Of a stretch of 64,000 bases of DNA, positions 12,161 through 25,100 are shown piece after piece. Position 1 is the first letter of the stretch. The number at the start of each line of letters is the position of its first letter. A program made the translations under genes and the position numbers. Source of the stretch: Pholis gunnellus (taxonomy: Eukaryota > Chordata > Actinopteri > Perciformes > Pholidae); NCBI GenBank assembly GCA_910591455.2, contig OU342809.1:5840363-5904362 (forward strand). Reading direction: 5' to 3'. The notes beneath the pieces are model-generated. The model was not told the origin of the DNA. It did not search any database and was given only the letters and a program-made list of their open reading frames with translations.

Positions 12161-14794
12161 AAGACGTGCACTTTGAATGTAAATAATGTGCCAGAGTGCA
12201 TAAAAAGCATAAAAAAAAGATGCCCCCTTACCAAAACCACAGAGTCCCCCCACATAACATATCTTCACCCCCTGATTAACATGTATTTGCATTATTCTCT
12301 ACAGTAGATGTATGCAAAATCATGGAAGAGTTGCGATACAAACTACGAAAAGGGAAAACTTTTGTTCATGCCCAGGTGCCAGTGCATCATCCCATCATAC
12401 CTTAACAATTGTGCCAGCAGGTCAGAAAATGCTCATGTCATCTTGGAGCTCTTTTTTTTGGAATACACATTGACAAATGACCTTTTTGTCATCTAGGTTA
12501 AGGGCCTGTTGGTCATGCTGTGCAAGAATTTTCTAATCCTCTCTGTGAGGGGATTTAAGGTTGCTTTCCATTATCTTGCTCTGGGGTTAAAAGCCTCTCT
12601 GATTTACCTCTATATTGATCCAATCTCTTTTCCTGTTGGTTGCCAGTGTTCCTACGGATTGTCACGTTGGCTTTTTTTAAAAGTGCCTCTTCAGGACAGT
12701 TAAGGTGAGTCTACTGCATTGTGGAGACTGTGCCATTTAAGATCGTATCTCGTAAGTCTTAAAGCATATTATCCTGTTTGTCTCTGCTTGAGAACAAAAG
12801 AAAGTGCTAAGTCATGGTGGGGGGGTTCTGGGAGAGAAATGCAGATTGCAAAAATGCTGAGGGGTCTTGTCCTTAATTTACTTTGATTCAGCTTGAGTTT
12901 TCCGATGTGGCAGATGCCTGTGTCTTTCACATACAGACAGTGCTCAGACTGGACGCAGAGAGACAGGTTGCAATGTCAAACGGGCTTCAGAGAAAGTCAG
13001 CCAGACACGGCCGATAGTTTTGTGACTGGCCCGATGAGAGGCCTTAAAACAACGACAATGCTATATGTCAATGTTGTTTGCATGGTATTTCAAAGTCAAA
13101 AGGAATTTAAAGTGATACTTCTCTTTGGTTGGCTATTTTATATTTTACAGAGTGCACACGTAGAAGTTCAGGTTAAGTCAACCTCAAACATAAGCTTCCT
13201 TCCCTCTTTATTACCTCTGACATTCAGGTAGTCTTCCTTAGCTCTTAAAATTGGAGGGTGTCAAAGTGAAATTACTTATTGAACAGGTACAATTCAGGGG
13301 ACTGAATTTAATTATATCGACTGGGTCTAGGCTATTTTTTGTACTGACTGAGTCCTCAGAATGGATTTGGTTTTGAAAGAACATTTCTGAATAAGGAGAG
13401 ACTTTTGTTCAAATAACAAAAAAGACAAGAAATGCAGAATGCAGCCACACAGAAACTGTGATTTTTCAACTCATGTCTCCGACAAATTACATTTCTATGT
13501 TCCTAATTTCTTCTTTATTAAATAGGTTTTAAAGGGGTAGACAATTCCTGCCTGGATTATGGATTATATTCCCTGGATTATGTTTTTTCTACGTTTAAAA
13601 TGTGCAACATTTATGCATGGCATGCTTTCATTGGGAGGTGTTTGGGGTGGATGAAATACGATGAGAGGGAGTACAAAGTGGAAGATTTTGACATCAAAGA
13701 CAAGAGTTTGCATCCTGACTTTCCATTAAATGTAAATAAAGTAGACATGTCGTGTTTTATGTTGTCAGACTTTTCCAGCATCCAACATCTCTAACATTAA
13801 CCAAGCAGTGTTGACGTCTAAACCATAAATAGAGGTTGGATGTTTCAAGGAAAACGCATGAAAACATTCAATTAAATTAACCTATTAACCCCCTGATTTT
13901 TAAATGCAGCTCAAATTTGTTTTCATTTGATTTCCTACATTTCACTGCATTTCCATATGTGGCCAAAATGATCTCCTGACCTCTAAAAACTTCATACCAA
14001 AGTGCCATATTACGATAATGACTTTTCAGTGAACCTGGTAGCTCTTCTGTAAGACCCCTGGAAGCGAACGCTGCTGGAGTGGCCTGAGAAAATACATTAA
14101 CACCAAGTCACTGCGTGGCACAACACAGGATGATGGATAGGCTGTGAGATAGCAGCCTGTAAATGAGCAGACAGGGCCCTGGTAAATGGAAAGAGAAAAA
14201 GCATGAGACCAAAGTGAATAAAGATGGTAACGCAGAATATGTGGGTCATCCAGCCTGCAGTGAGCTGTCCCTCAGGCATGCACCCCGATAGAAGACTTTG
14301 AAGAACTTTAAAGATGGATGTCGCAATGAATGCAGCAGACTTGGCTCACACAGAATATTGAGGGATCTATTTCTGTTAGTTCAGAAGGAATTAAGATAGA
14401 AGCAGGGAGGTCCAGTCCAGACTTATCATCTCTTTAAAGAGTGCTGATCCAAGATTATTGGCTGGATCTCCCCAACACTCCATGTAATGTTATCCAAAAG
14501 GCAAAAGCTGATTTAGAATCCTATCACTTGTTGTGTTTTTGATTCAGAGAAAACCTTTTTCTATTTGTAGAACGAACTAGCGAGGGTTTTATAGAGGAAA
14601 GACATTTGATCAAAGAGGCTTGCACAACCCAATAATCTAAACCAGAACTAAAACTTATCACAAGACAGAAAGTTGATAATGGGCAAAATCCAAGTTCAGG
14701 AACAACATTTTTGAATTATTATTTACATTTTTGAACAGCAAGTGAAGGCATCTAAAATTCCTTGTTAATGTTAGGCAAATATTGTGATTTTGGC
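12161..14794. other. Unassigned non-coding stretch
   Basis: No gene or repeat family recognised. Includes a G-run (12819-12825) and several short chance ORFs of up to 112 codons without recognisable features. Confidence 0.4.
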
Positions 14795-15190
14795 TACAAA
14801 AAAGCTAACATTTCATGTGACATTTGGTGACAGCACATGAACTCTGGTCTCCTACATGCAAGTTTGATGTACTACTCCCCACCTGCACTTCTTTATTTCT
14901 ACCTCTGCAAATCAACAAGTCCTCCAAATTAAATGATAAAATATGTAGTTGGTCAGTACACTCCATAATGACAGCTGAAATTTTCTGAAACCCCAAAAAT
15001 GTGTGGTTAGGTTAAGGCACAGAAACAACGGTCATAGTTTGGGTTAAAATTAATACTTTGCAGCCATGGTTAACAAAAAGACAATACAGGGAAGGAAAAA
15101 GGATGGATGGATTTTGTTGACCAACATCCTACCCAAACTACTTCCTCTCCCACTTTTTGGCTCTGTTACAACAGCACACTACTTCCACCT
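14795..15190 (+). repeat. Dispersed teleost repeat (family R3)
   Basis: Ordered words GCTAACATTTCATGTGACAT, ACATGAACTCTGGTCTCCT, TAGTTGGTCAGTACACTCC, GGTTAGGTTAAGGCACAGAA and ATGGTTAACAAAAAGACAA fit a percomorph non-coding repeat that I know from memory. The GGTTAGGTTAAGG portion also resembles the CCTAAACCTAAC tail of R2 in reverse. The ends are not sharply defined. Confidence 0.5.
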
Positions 15191-15338
15191 TTGCTCCTGA
15201 CGGACAAGAGTCAACACTATTCAGTGCTCTATGTTATATATGTTATTTTTTTTGGGCCATTTGGGCAGTCATTTGGTATCTCCTCCCCATTTGATTTGTG
15301 GTGGTCGAATTAACAAAATCCCTGGAGTCATATTTTCC

Positions 15339-15380
15339 CATCAAACAGAGCTACCATACCATCAAACAGAGCTACCATAT
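15339..15380. repeat. Tandem duplication, 21 bp x 2
   Basis: The unit CATCAAACAGAGCTACCATA plus one base occurs twice head to tail, with one final mismatch. Probably a recent slippage or template-switch duplication. Confidence 0.9.
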
Positions 15381-18300
15381 CAGATACATAATATAGCATA
15401 ACAGAAAGGAAGTTTGGAGATAAGATGAATCCCCACGCTGAGTGTCGAGAATGTTTTAGAACAAAAGCTGCTTCTGTAGTGATAGCTGCTGTTGGATTCA
15501 GCATGTGTCAACATCTCCAGAGATGCGGCAGCTTGTGACACAGAATAAAAAGCCAAATTCAGAGTTCAGGGCTTGTTCACAGAAACTGATAAGGTTTTTT
15601 GCTCCATGACAAAACCCTAATAGAAAGTCATGCCTGTCAACTTGCAGATGGTGAATGCGTTAGACCTGTCCCATTTCCATATGAGCTACTATTGGTAACA
15701 TTGCTGGCTTCAGTGTAGACTAGAGGAGTTCCCTCTGCAGCTAAGATTGGGGTCAATTCACTTTCTAATGTCTTGGAATTAGAACAGAGTTTCTGACACG
15801 GGGCTTGTTGTAATTGCTAGAAACCATTTCTCTCATAAATAAAATAAAGATATGCCAATGAAGTGATAGAATTTTAAAATAGACTAGAACATTTTTGGGA
15901 AAAGCGAGACCAGCAATTAACTAACCGCATTGGATTCACATTTCGTAGAAAGCAGTGATCTTGCCCAACTTATGATGGGGCTGAGATTCAAATGGATAAG
16001 AACAGACGATCACATGAAAAGTTCCCATTTATATTAATCTCAAGGTAATCACAGAGCATTAAGTACGCGTCTAATTACAGACCCCCTCAAGGACTTTTTA
16101 AATGACCTCCTCTCTAGGGGTTGAGCTAACCTGCATTCAACCATCCCTGTCAAGATCTCAATATATTACTTGGGCGCCTCATGATAATACAACCAATAAT
16201 AGCTGGGGATTCATTAATTAAGGTGTTTGTGCTCCTAGGGGAACCCTGAGGGCATTTCATAATTATTACTTCATATACGCAAAGTATAGAATTGAGGCCA
16301 CATTATCTGTGTTTGAGAGTTCAAGAGAATGGTGTCTGCAGTTAATGGTACATTATGTTGTAACCATCACATTACCATGAACTGTCTTCATGTTGTAGGT
16401 TTAATATAATTGAAACACACATTGTGCATTTTGAAAATGATGTACCGTATATAACTGGACTTGTTCTGAGACCGAGGACAGTTGAACCATGTGCAATAAA
16501 CAGTGTGGACTTTTGCCATCTGACCCTTTAATCTTCCTTCACTGTTGTTATTAACACATCCCAGAGTCTATTCACTGGCCTGAAATGATTTCTTATAGAG
16601 GCTAACCTATGAAATACAGTATATGTAATAATAATTGCTTGAATAAGAGCAAATTCCAACCAAGGCTGCATTTAGTTCAACTTAATTGAATTAAAGCTCT
16701 CTTTGGGTCACTGGGCACAAAACGGTTCCCATAGTTCAGATGGTTAGATATGAAGGACTGAATAGAACTGTGACCATGGTTGTTGCTGACACTCTGATAC
16801 GGCATGATGCGCAACGAGCACCCACAGAGAACAGAGACCGGAGGCGACTGGCGATGTAGCATTCCATGCTCGTCTCTGCGGAACTTTTGAACCCTTTTCA
16901 AACGAGGGTCCACGTCTTACAGCCCTTGCTCTCTTGTCGTCTTTATTTATTCGCTGCTTCCCTGGAGGCCAGTTTAAATGTCATAGACGGTACTGCAAGA
17001 TGAGGTCTGTGTCGGGGTCACTGTCATCGCCTAAAGAATGTGCTGCGATAACTTTGGCTGGAGAAATTTGAGAGACGATAGCGAGTGAGCGCTATGACTG
17101 CAGCCAGAAACAGTCAACTAGATGAAGAGTTTGAAGGCTGTATGCATATCAAAACATTTGTGACACAGGATATAGGATAACCTATTAGAGGAGACAAGAT
17201 AATGGGGAAAAAACATTTGTGCGCCTTTCTTTCAGTGCAAATGCTGTGAAATCAAAGAGGTTTCAAATCTAAACGAGTAAAAGCATTTATAAACGGATGG
17301 CTTCGAGTGCTTTTTACAGTCCAAAACCTTTTATCTTATTTGACAAAATATAAATGTCAGCCTCTTTCTTCTACTTATGTATTTTTTTTTTATTCCGGAA
17401 CATCAAAACAGAGAGCAGTAATAATAAAATGTTTTAAAATGGTGAACATTATGAGCAATGTCAAGGCGGGCAGAATAAAAAGGCCTCTGGTCCAAACCTT
17501 GAAAATAAAACCCTTGTTGATGAACAAGTATTGAAAAAGTGTTCTGAGTACAAAATACTCAAGTGCGCATACTGTAAATGGTGATAGTTGACATATCTAC
17601 AGATTGGCTAAAAGGTTCCAATATAATGAATTTAGCTCAAATGAAATGGAGCCGTGCACTTATCCAACTATCAGGCACGTTTTGAGTGAAATCCTGAATA
17701 TGTATTAACTGTAGTCAGACAAATAAAAAGATTTTCTGATGAAAGAAGTCTGCCAGAGGAAAAAGAAATCCAGAAAAGTATTGTTTTTCAGGAATTAATT
17801 ACATAATTTCCGTGCTGCCAAATACTGAAAATAACAAAAACTCTACAGCCTCAACAGGTGTGTAGTTCATGTTCACCCGCCTGTATAGTGCAAAAAAAAA
17901 ATAATCCTCGCTGTGACATCCTGGAAAGAGATCCAATGAGGGGTGCTATATATGTCAGCTTTGCATATACAGCGCCAATGGCAATGGCAACTTTGAAATC
18001 AATGTAATGCAGTGTGACTAAAGGGAGAAGTTTAACCCAAAAAACATAAAGTTCTGAGTATCATTAAAGGCTGGCCTCCTTCACCTCAAAGGGCTTGCAG
18101 GAAAGCAAATTCAAGAGACATCTTAAGTCTTAGTTCAAGCTGTTTAATACAATTATTCTTCGCAAACGTACTCATTTACCTTATAAGTTAAACGGCAAAG
18201 AAGAAGTAGGTTTAAATGGAAAAACATACAAATTCATAAAAGCTGAAGGGTTTGACCTTTAAGGAGTCTCAGGATGAGGAGCCATGATTTCTCCTCACAC

Positions 18301-20866
18301 AGCAGCCGTCTGCTGGAATGCCAGCCAGTGACTGTGAGGTGACAGATAGCTGCCGGTTTCCACCGGAGATGAGAAGAAACAACGGCAGGAGAGGATAGCT
18401 CCGTCCAATCTGCCTCGCCCTTAAGACCTCGCCGGTTCCTGCAGATGAATTTTGCCATTATCAAAGGTGAGAGGTCTGCTGAGAGAGGTCTTAAATAAGG
18501 GACGGGGAGGAGAGATTAGGGGTTGGGTGGCCAACATTTGGAGCTGGAGGGAAATTGAACGCTGGCGGAGCAGCCACGCCCAGATAATCTTATTCCAATA
18601 ATTGGATTTCCTGGAGAGTTGTTTGGAGCTGGATAAAACAAGTGGGGAGTTGACAAAAATCTCGAAGCCCTGATCCTCAGTCTGTATAAGATAATTATTA
18701 TCACTCAATAAGACATCACTTTTGACATTTCCAACTTCTTGACAGGTGGGAGATTTTTTCCTTTGCAATCACCGTCCTCATGGAGTTTGATTTCTGTCAT
18801 CAGCGTGCTTTTATTCAAAGCCACCATGTTGGGAAATGGTCACCAAAAGTTGGTGCCTCTCTTTATTGGTCACCACCCTCCTCCTCTTCAAGTACTGAAT
18901 CCTCTTTTACGTTCCAATATGTCGCCATCTCCCCTGGAGGTATTGTAGAGTCAGTTCCATGCTGCTTGTTTCATTGCTCAGAAGAAAAGGTGAGCCGAAA
19001 GAAAACAACGGTAAAGGCTGGAACACGCTGATCTCCTTTGCACCTTGCATTAAAATGCATCTCGTATCCAGATCATATCAAGAAGTGATGTAACCTGATT
19101 ACATTGACACCTGGTATATGTCTCTCCAGTGTCCGCATTCAGATCCGATCGCTCTGTCTGAAAGCGATGAGCGGAAGCGTCCTGAGGCTGCATTATGCAC
19201 AAGCCCAATAATGGTACTCTGGAGCCCTAGAATTACGTATTTCCACCCACGTAGTTGTTGTATGGGTTGAAAAAGCAATTGCATTTACCCTTGTTTCCAC
19301 CTCCAGAGGACGTTTGGCTGATCAGATCACAATCCATCCTCAATATGTTTTGGGTGCATTTAGGCTTCACCTGTACTTTCATGTGGTCAAACACTGTCTG
19401 ATTGAAATCTGGTCACCCGAAACACATTTTACAGCAAGGTGTAAGGGTGGTATCTAACTCCTTCATACCCTCAGCTATTTCACTGCTCAACTCCAATAGA
19501 AAACGGTAATATCAGCTTGATCACCCAATCACGTTTGGTAAATATTGCTTTTATTTATTTTTTACTTATCCACTCGATATTACATGTTTTATTACATTAC
19601 CTTGTGTGTGTTTTTGATCTGTGTTATCGAAGTTTTCACTGCTGCAAAACCAATTGCCCCTTTTGCAACAAATAAAGTTCTACTTGATTTAACTTAGCAA
19701 TGCCAAATAGTCCACTCCCTACTGGCCTACCAGGTGAATGACTGAACTAACTGAACAAAGAGCTGAGATTTTGTAAAACTGAAGTTTTTTTTGCTTGTGG
19801 AATGTAACTTTTATTGATCTCATCATAATGGTTCATGTTGGCATTCAATTTCTCCTTGGCACGGTGAAGTTAATTTTGGAAGGACTTTTAAAATTTTGGC
19901 TAAATGCTTAAATTTGAAGGACTGCTTTGATTTCTTTTCCTTTTTTGTGATAAATGAAATTATGGTTTCTCCTGGATGCTCTAATGCAGTATACATTTGC
20001 ACATATAACCACTTGCACTTACCTTCTTGAATAATAAGGATATTGCAGTATGTGATGAAAAGAAGAAAATCCTATTTTGCACTTTCATTACAAGGGGTCC
20101 ATTACTTTGTATTTATTACTTTGTTAACTTCCTTTATGTGGGTTTAATTTAGAGATGCTTTGTGGGTTTGGCTATGGGTCGACTTAACATGACAAAGGAG
20201 AGACATAACTGGCGCCACTATACCATAAAAAGGCACCAATTTAAAACCGTCAAACCATCAGTGTGTGTAGGATTCTAAAACCTCTGACTTTGGTCCACAT
20301 CAGTGGTCGTATCACAAACACACTTTTTAATTAAGACAGCAATGCACACCGTTGCTCCATTATTCTATTGTAATCAAGCAGGCTACACTGGGAAGAATGG
20401 GCTGAAAGCAACATCTGGCTGAAGGGTGCACCTCTTCTCTTCGAGATTGGCAAATGTTTCCATGAATAAACTTATTTGAAAGATGCCAAAATCACATCAC
20501 ATCCTATACATGCGATCCAATAATTACATATATGACATGACATCTCCCCAAATCAAATGTTTTAATCAAGAAAATAAAAAAAGAGTGTTCAGTTTCAACC
20601 AAAACGTATTATTAGAATATTAAAATAATGACTAAAGCCACCCCCCCAAAAAAAATCGAAAATGTTCCCACACCCTGGCACATACTCATCCATACACAAA
20701 CACACCCTCACACAACATAAACATAATTCTAAGCTGAATCTAAAACCAGACCTTTCATACAAAATTAAATACAAAAAAATCTTTCAACAGGCCTTTGACG
20801 TTCCATCCAAAAAGGCCGCCCAAAATATCTTGTTTTAAATTGGTCCTCACAAAGATAGCTATACAA
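15381..20866. other. Unassigned non-coding stretch
   Basis: About 5.5 kb without a recognisable repeat or gene. Two stretches stand out only by composition: 16130-16260, AT-rich with TTCATTAATTAAGG and TCATAATTATTAC words, and 18240-18760, near 50 percent GC with overlapping minus-strand ORFs. Either could be conserved regulatory DNA, but that cannot be judged without an alignment. Confidence 0.4.
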
Positions 20867-20890
20867 CTACACACACACACACACACACAC
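20867..20890. repeat. (AC)n microsatellite
   Basis: About 11-12 AC units in an otherwise AC-rich neighbourhood (20690-20730 is also CACACC-rich). Confidence 0.9.
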
Positions 20891-21212
20891 CGGAGTAGAT
20901 CAGTCCCACACCTACACAGGTGATGGCAGAGCTCTGCTCACTTAATCCTACTAAAGATACGGGCTGCTAATCAGTGTGTGTGTTTCATCAAATCAGCAGT
21001 TAATGCTGTCTCTGGTGGGTGGCTGCTCCGGCTGTGCTGTCGTAATTCACACCAGCAGGATGCATGCAGGCGTCGGCTACTCTACTGCTGCAGGTTGGCC
21101 CATAAAGATCTGGAGGGGCGGGCGGGAGGGGGTGGGGGGTTGATCTATGGTCCAGTCCTCAGCACTCCGTTTTAGGAAACTTCTCTAATGTACCTTTCCA
21201 CCCTCTCCTCCG

Positions 21213-21234
21213 GTTGTTGTTGTTGTTGTTGTTG
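21213..21234. repeat. (GTT)n microsatellite
   Basis: Seven consecutive GTT units. Confidence 0.9.
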
Positions 21235-21246
21235 AATAATTCACCA

Positions 21247-21294
21247 CAGAGAGAGAGAGGGGAGACCGAGCTGGGGGAATAGGGAGAGAGAGAG
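21247..21294. repeat. GA-rich low-complexity tract
   Basis: Two short (GA)n runs separated by a purine-rich stretch. Simple sequence with no gene. Confidence 0.75.
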
Positions 21295-21788
21295 CATGAT
21301 TCACGGGTCATGGCAGGGCCTGTCTTTCCTGTCATATTTCATAGCCTTTGCAGGTGAACTAGACACTGCACAACACGCACAAGCTAGATAGAGAGGTTCA
21401 CCCAAGGTTTTTGTTTCGACGGACAAACTCCTCAGGTGGTGCTCATTAATCCTGATTACTTACCCTGTCCTCATCAATAATATGGCAGCATTACCTTTCA
21501 TGAAAAAAAAAAGATATCTACTGGATGATTCAGAGGGCTATCACATTCTCGGTTTAGGCCTTTAATGACACTTATTGGCAATAATAAACTACAAAATCGC
21601 CCCAGTCTGGTTCTTTTAATTGCTGTCTCACGATATGTGTGATTATTTGATGATCCATTTAAAGTGGCAACACACAGTGTGCTGTGTAGAGTTTTGAAGT
21701 TCGATGTGTGTTTTGATGTATATTGGCATTTTGAGGCACGTTGTATGAGACCGTTATGGGCTGCTCTTATGACAGTTGGAAGTGACAT

Positions 21789-22140
21789 TTGAAGTGGACA
21801 TATCATGCTCATTTTCAGGTTCCTACTTCTATTTGGGGTTTCTACTAGAACATGTTTACAAGCTTTAATGTTCAATGTTCATACTGTCTGAATATACCTG
21901 TATTCACCCTCAGCTCCTTTTAGCGGCTCTCTCTTTAAGTCCCCCTCCCGAAAAAGCTCAGACTGCTCTGATTGGCTTGCGAGAAAAATACGGTGCACCT
22001 TTGCTAAGGTAGTTGGTGGAGATACTCAGATGGGGGAGTGGTATATGGACTTTGTTATCTTATTTCTGGGTTGGAAGGCATTTCAGACCCAAATGTATGT
22101 GCACAATACCATGAGATTGTCATGGTATGTCCCCTTTCAA
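21789..22140. mobile_element. MITE-like element with terminal inverted repeats
   Basis: The left end reads TTGAAGTGGACATATCATGC. The right end, reverse-complemented, reads TTGAAAGGGGACATACCATG, so 17 of the first 20 positions match. The interior has ATTTTCAGGTTCCTACTTCT, TAGAACATGTTTACAAGCTT, TCTTTAAGTCCCCCTCCCGA and CTGCTCTGATTGGCT, which I recall as a common percomorph non-autonomous DNA element of this length. No transposase. The inner right end folds on itself (ATACCATGA at 22106-22114 with TCATGGTAT at 22120-22128). I found no clear target-site duplication, so the exact ends may be off by a few bases. Confidence 0.75.
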
Positions 22141-25100
22141 CTACATGCAGTGAATACTATAGGACAATAGATGAGGAATACTTAGTTTTTGCATCCCTCC
22201 CCATGCACATAAAGACCCACTTGATACTCGTGGTTAACCACTGACAATCGCCAAAACTGTCCAATCAAAAAAGTAACTTGTCAGTCTCTATAATTAAACT
22301 ATAACTATAAGATACAACAATGTATCATTTTTTTCCCCTGGTTCGGATCAAATGAACCCAACCACAGGTGTGGAAGAACACCTACAAATGTCAGGCTATG
22401 ATGACAGTCTAAAGAATGAAGGCATTTAGTGACATTAGTAACTGTTCTTTGTATACATACTGAGTAAATTAACACAAACCTGCAGCCAGGGTCACACGGG
22501 TGTAAAGACGTTGATGTACTTAGATAATTTATTCAGCGCAAGCCACAGCAAACTAATCCTGCAGCTGACATTTATGGCATGCCGTTATCCAAACATAGGC
22601 ATCCCAAAGGATGTGCTAAACTGCCACCCAACACTTAGACATGAAAGAGAATGCCTGCGTAATCGTGCTTACAACAGGCACACCAGGCCTCTGACTTATC
22701 ATGAGGCATGAAGTAAAGGAGGATGTTGCTCTTTCTAATTATCGCATGTTGACTTAATTAGAATGCTGTCACTCTGAGTTGAAAAATGGATTGAACGCGT
22801 CCCGTAAATGGTAGACCCTTCTATGCAGACAGCTTGGTGTCGTAAATTTGTACAAATTATTGTGTTTCACAATGAAAGTTGCCGACTCATTAAGAGGTAC
22901 GATCATTGTTGGCGTGCTTTTTTTGCTGTAACATTTCAAACAATGTGCTTTATCGTCTCCAAGGAGCTAATCCTGTAGTAACTGACCCAGCTCTGATAAA
23001 CTGGCCATGTGGGGAAATCTGTAGAAAACAAAAATCCTGGTGCTTCTTTCATCCAGCAGACTCTGTGACTCCATGTCAAGACTCTACGGGTGATGAGCGA
23101 TAATGATCAGCTTGCAGGCTTGAGTTTCACCTGTAGCACTAACAGCTTTATAATGTTGCGACCATTTTCCCTTGAATGTCCATATAATTCAAGTGTGATA
23201 ACAGCAATTGAAGGTTTTGTTACCATGCCGGTGAGTGAGATGGTGGCAGAATCTAAAGCCCCTTGCTTGGCTTTCCTTACAATCCCCTCCATCACTCTGC
23301 CCCTCCTTTCCAATCTGACTCTCGGTTGATAGAGAGCTGCTTTCCACCTCCTCAGCAGCCTCAATGGCTGCCGCCCTGCCTGTTTCTGATTCTGCTCAGG
23401 CTAGGGTAAAACCGTGGTTCAGTATTTAGTGCGCGTCTCTGGGACAGATGTCGGCTTCCCACGTAGGTATTCCCTGAGGTGCAGTTCCAAATCACATTCC
23501 TAAAATCTGGAGTTATCAAACCCACAAGTTTTATTTGAGAAATGTATTCTCAATAAAGACTCATCAGCCCCACAGCTGTATGATGGAAGCTAGGTGGGCT
23601 GGGCGGCGTGCTTAGGTCCAGAGGGGCTTATTTTTCTGGGCTGCCAGATGGATAGTAGCAAGGACAAGCATCAGCGCAAATCTGTTCATCTTTCAGTACT
23701 GAAGGCATCCATGAATGTGTTGTGTAAACACAAGCACCTTGCTTTGACGCTGTGGCACACTGTCAGGACCCAACGGCCTTCTCCACTTGGTCCACAGCCT
23801 TCAGATTTCAGATTTCTTTGGCTTGAAAATAGTGTCTTCAAGAGATGAATCCAAACACAGCTCTTATTTTCTATAAAAGTACAAGATGTACACATTTATC
23901 AAAACAAGAAACTATCGAGTAGCATGCTCTTTCCTCTCGCCGGAGAGTTACTGAGAAAGTCGCCCTACAGTACTAAATGCTAGCCACACTTCAGCCAGAT
24001 GGCGGTCCAAAGGAAAAGTGCAAATAGTTCACCAAAATAAGTAAATGTTGCTTATGACTAACTGGGAATTCCCATCAGGTACAAAACATGACTTATGCGT
24101 GGGTGTAGCTGAGGCAGCCATCCATATGCACACTGAATATAACATCCATGAAAGAACCAGCTGTTCTATTAGCAGCTTATTGTATTCGGTGAATAAATGT
24201 CCATAATATAGAAGTAACATAGGAGATACAGTACACTCACTTTAAAAACTCAGAGTGGTGCTTGAGGTCTTCATGGGACACTAACATAATTAGGCGTCCT
24301 CCTGTTAGGATGCTAATGTACACATTTTTTTTTACCAACAAAATATAATCTATATGGTGTATTTTGTATTTAGATTCAAAGTTAATTGAATGTATTTGTT
24401 CAAAGTAGATATTTAGATTTCCCAAAGCAGAGATGCCCAAGTGTGACTGCTAATATTAACTATGGCTCAGTTCCATTTAGGTGTACCAGTTTGCTCTACC
24501 AGTGAGTCAACATGCACAATATCAGGATCTAGAAACTGGAAAAGCAAAATGAATTGCCATTTTCATTGTTATTAGTTACACCTGTGTTTGAGAAGTCAAT
24601 ATGTCCTCTGTGAGGATAGGCTAGTAAAACTCTTCATCAAGAAATCTGTGACGTAAAATTCAATATCGTATCTGGGAGAGTAGTTTAGAAACACTTGTGA
24701 CTGGTTATTTGATTAGACATTATTTTTACCTAGTGAAAATGATAAAAGTCATAGAATTCCCTCATCTGCCTCAAGGATTTTAGAATAGTGGGTAATTATT
24801 TCCAGCATCGTAATGACAACGAATATGGATGTGCTTTTGTTCCACACTGGAGTTCCTATGTTTGAGATTCATACATCAACAAATGCATATCATTTTTCTT
24901 TATTGTTTTCTAGCAGTTATTGTTTGCAACAGTTTATCAATGTTTTAAGTAAACTCGAGCTTCACTCTTTCATGCTTGAACTCATCATGAGATGGGATCA
25001 ATACAAGTCTAATTCTGTCCAAACAACAATATATACTGTATGTACTCAGCTGCAGAAAGTGCAAAGACCGGCAAAATACCTGATGATTGTAGTACAAGTC

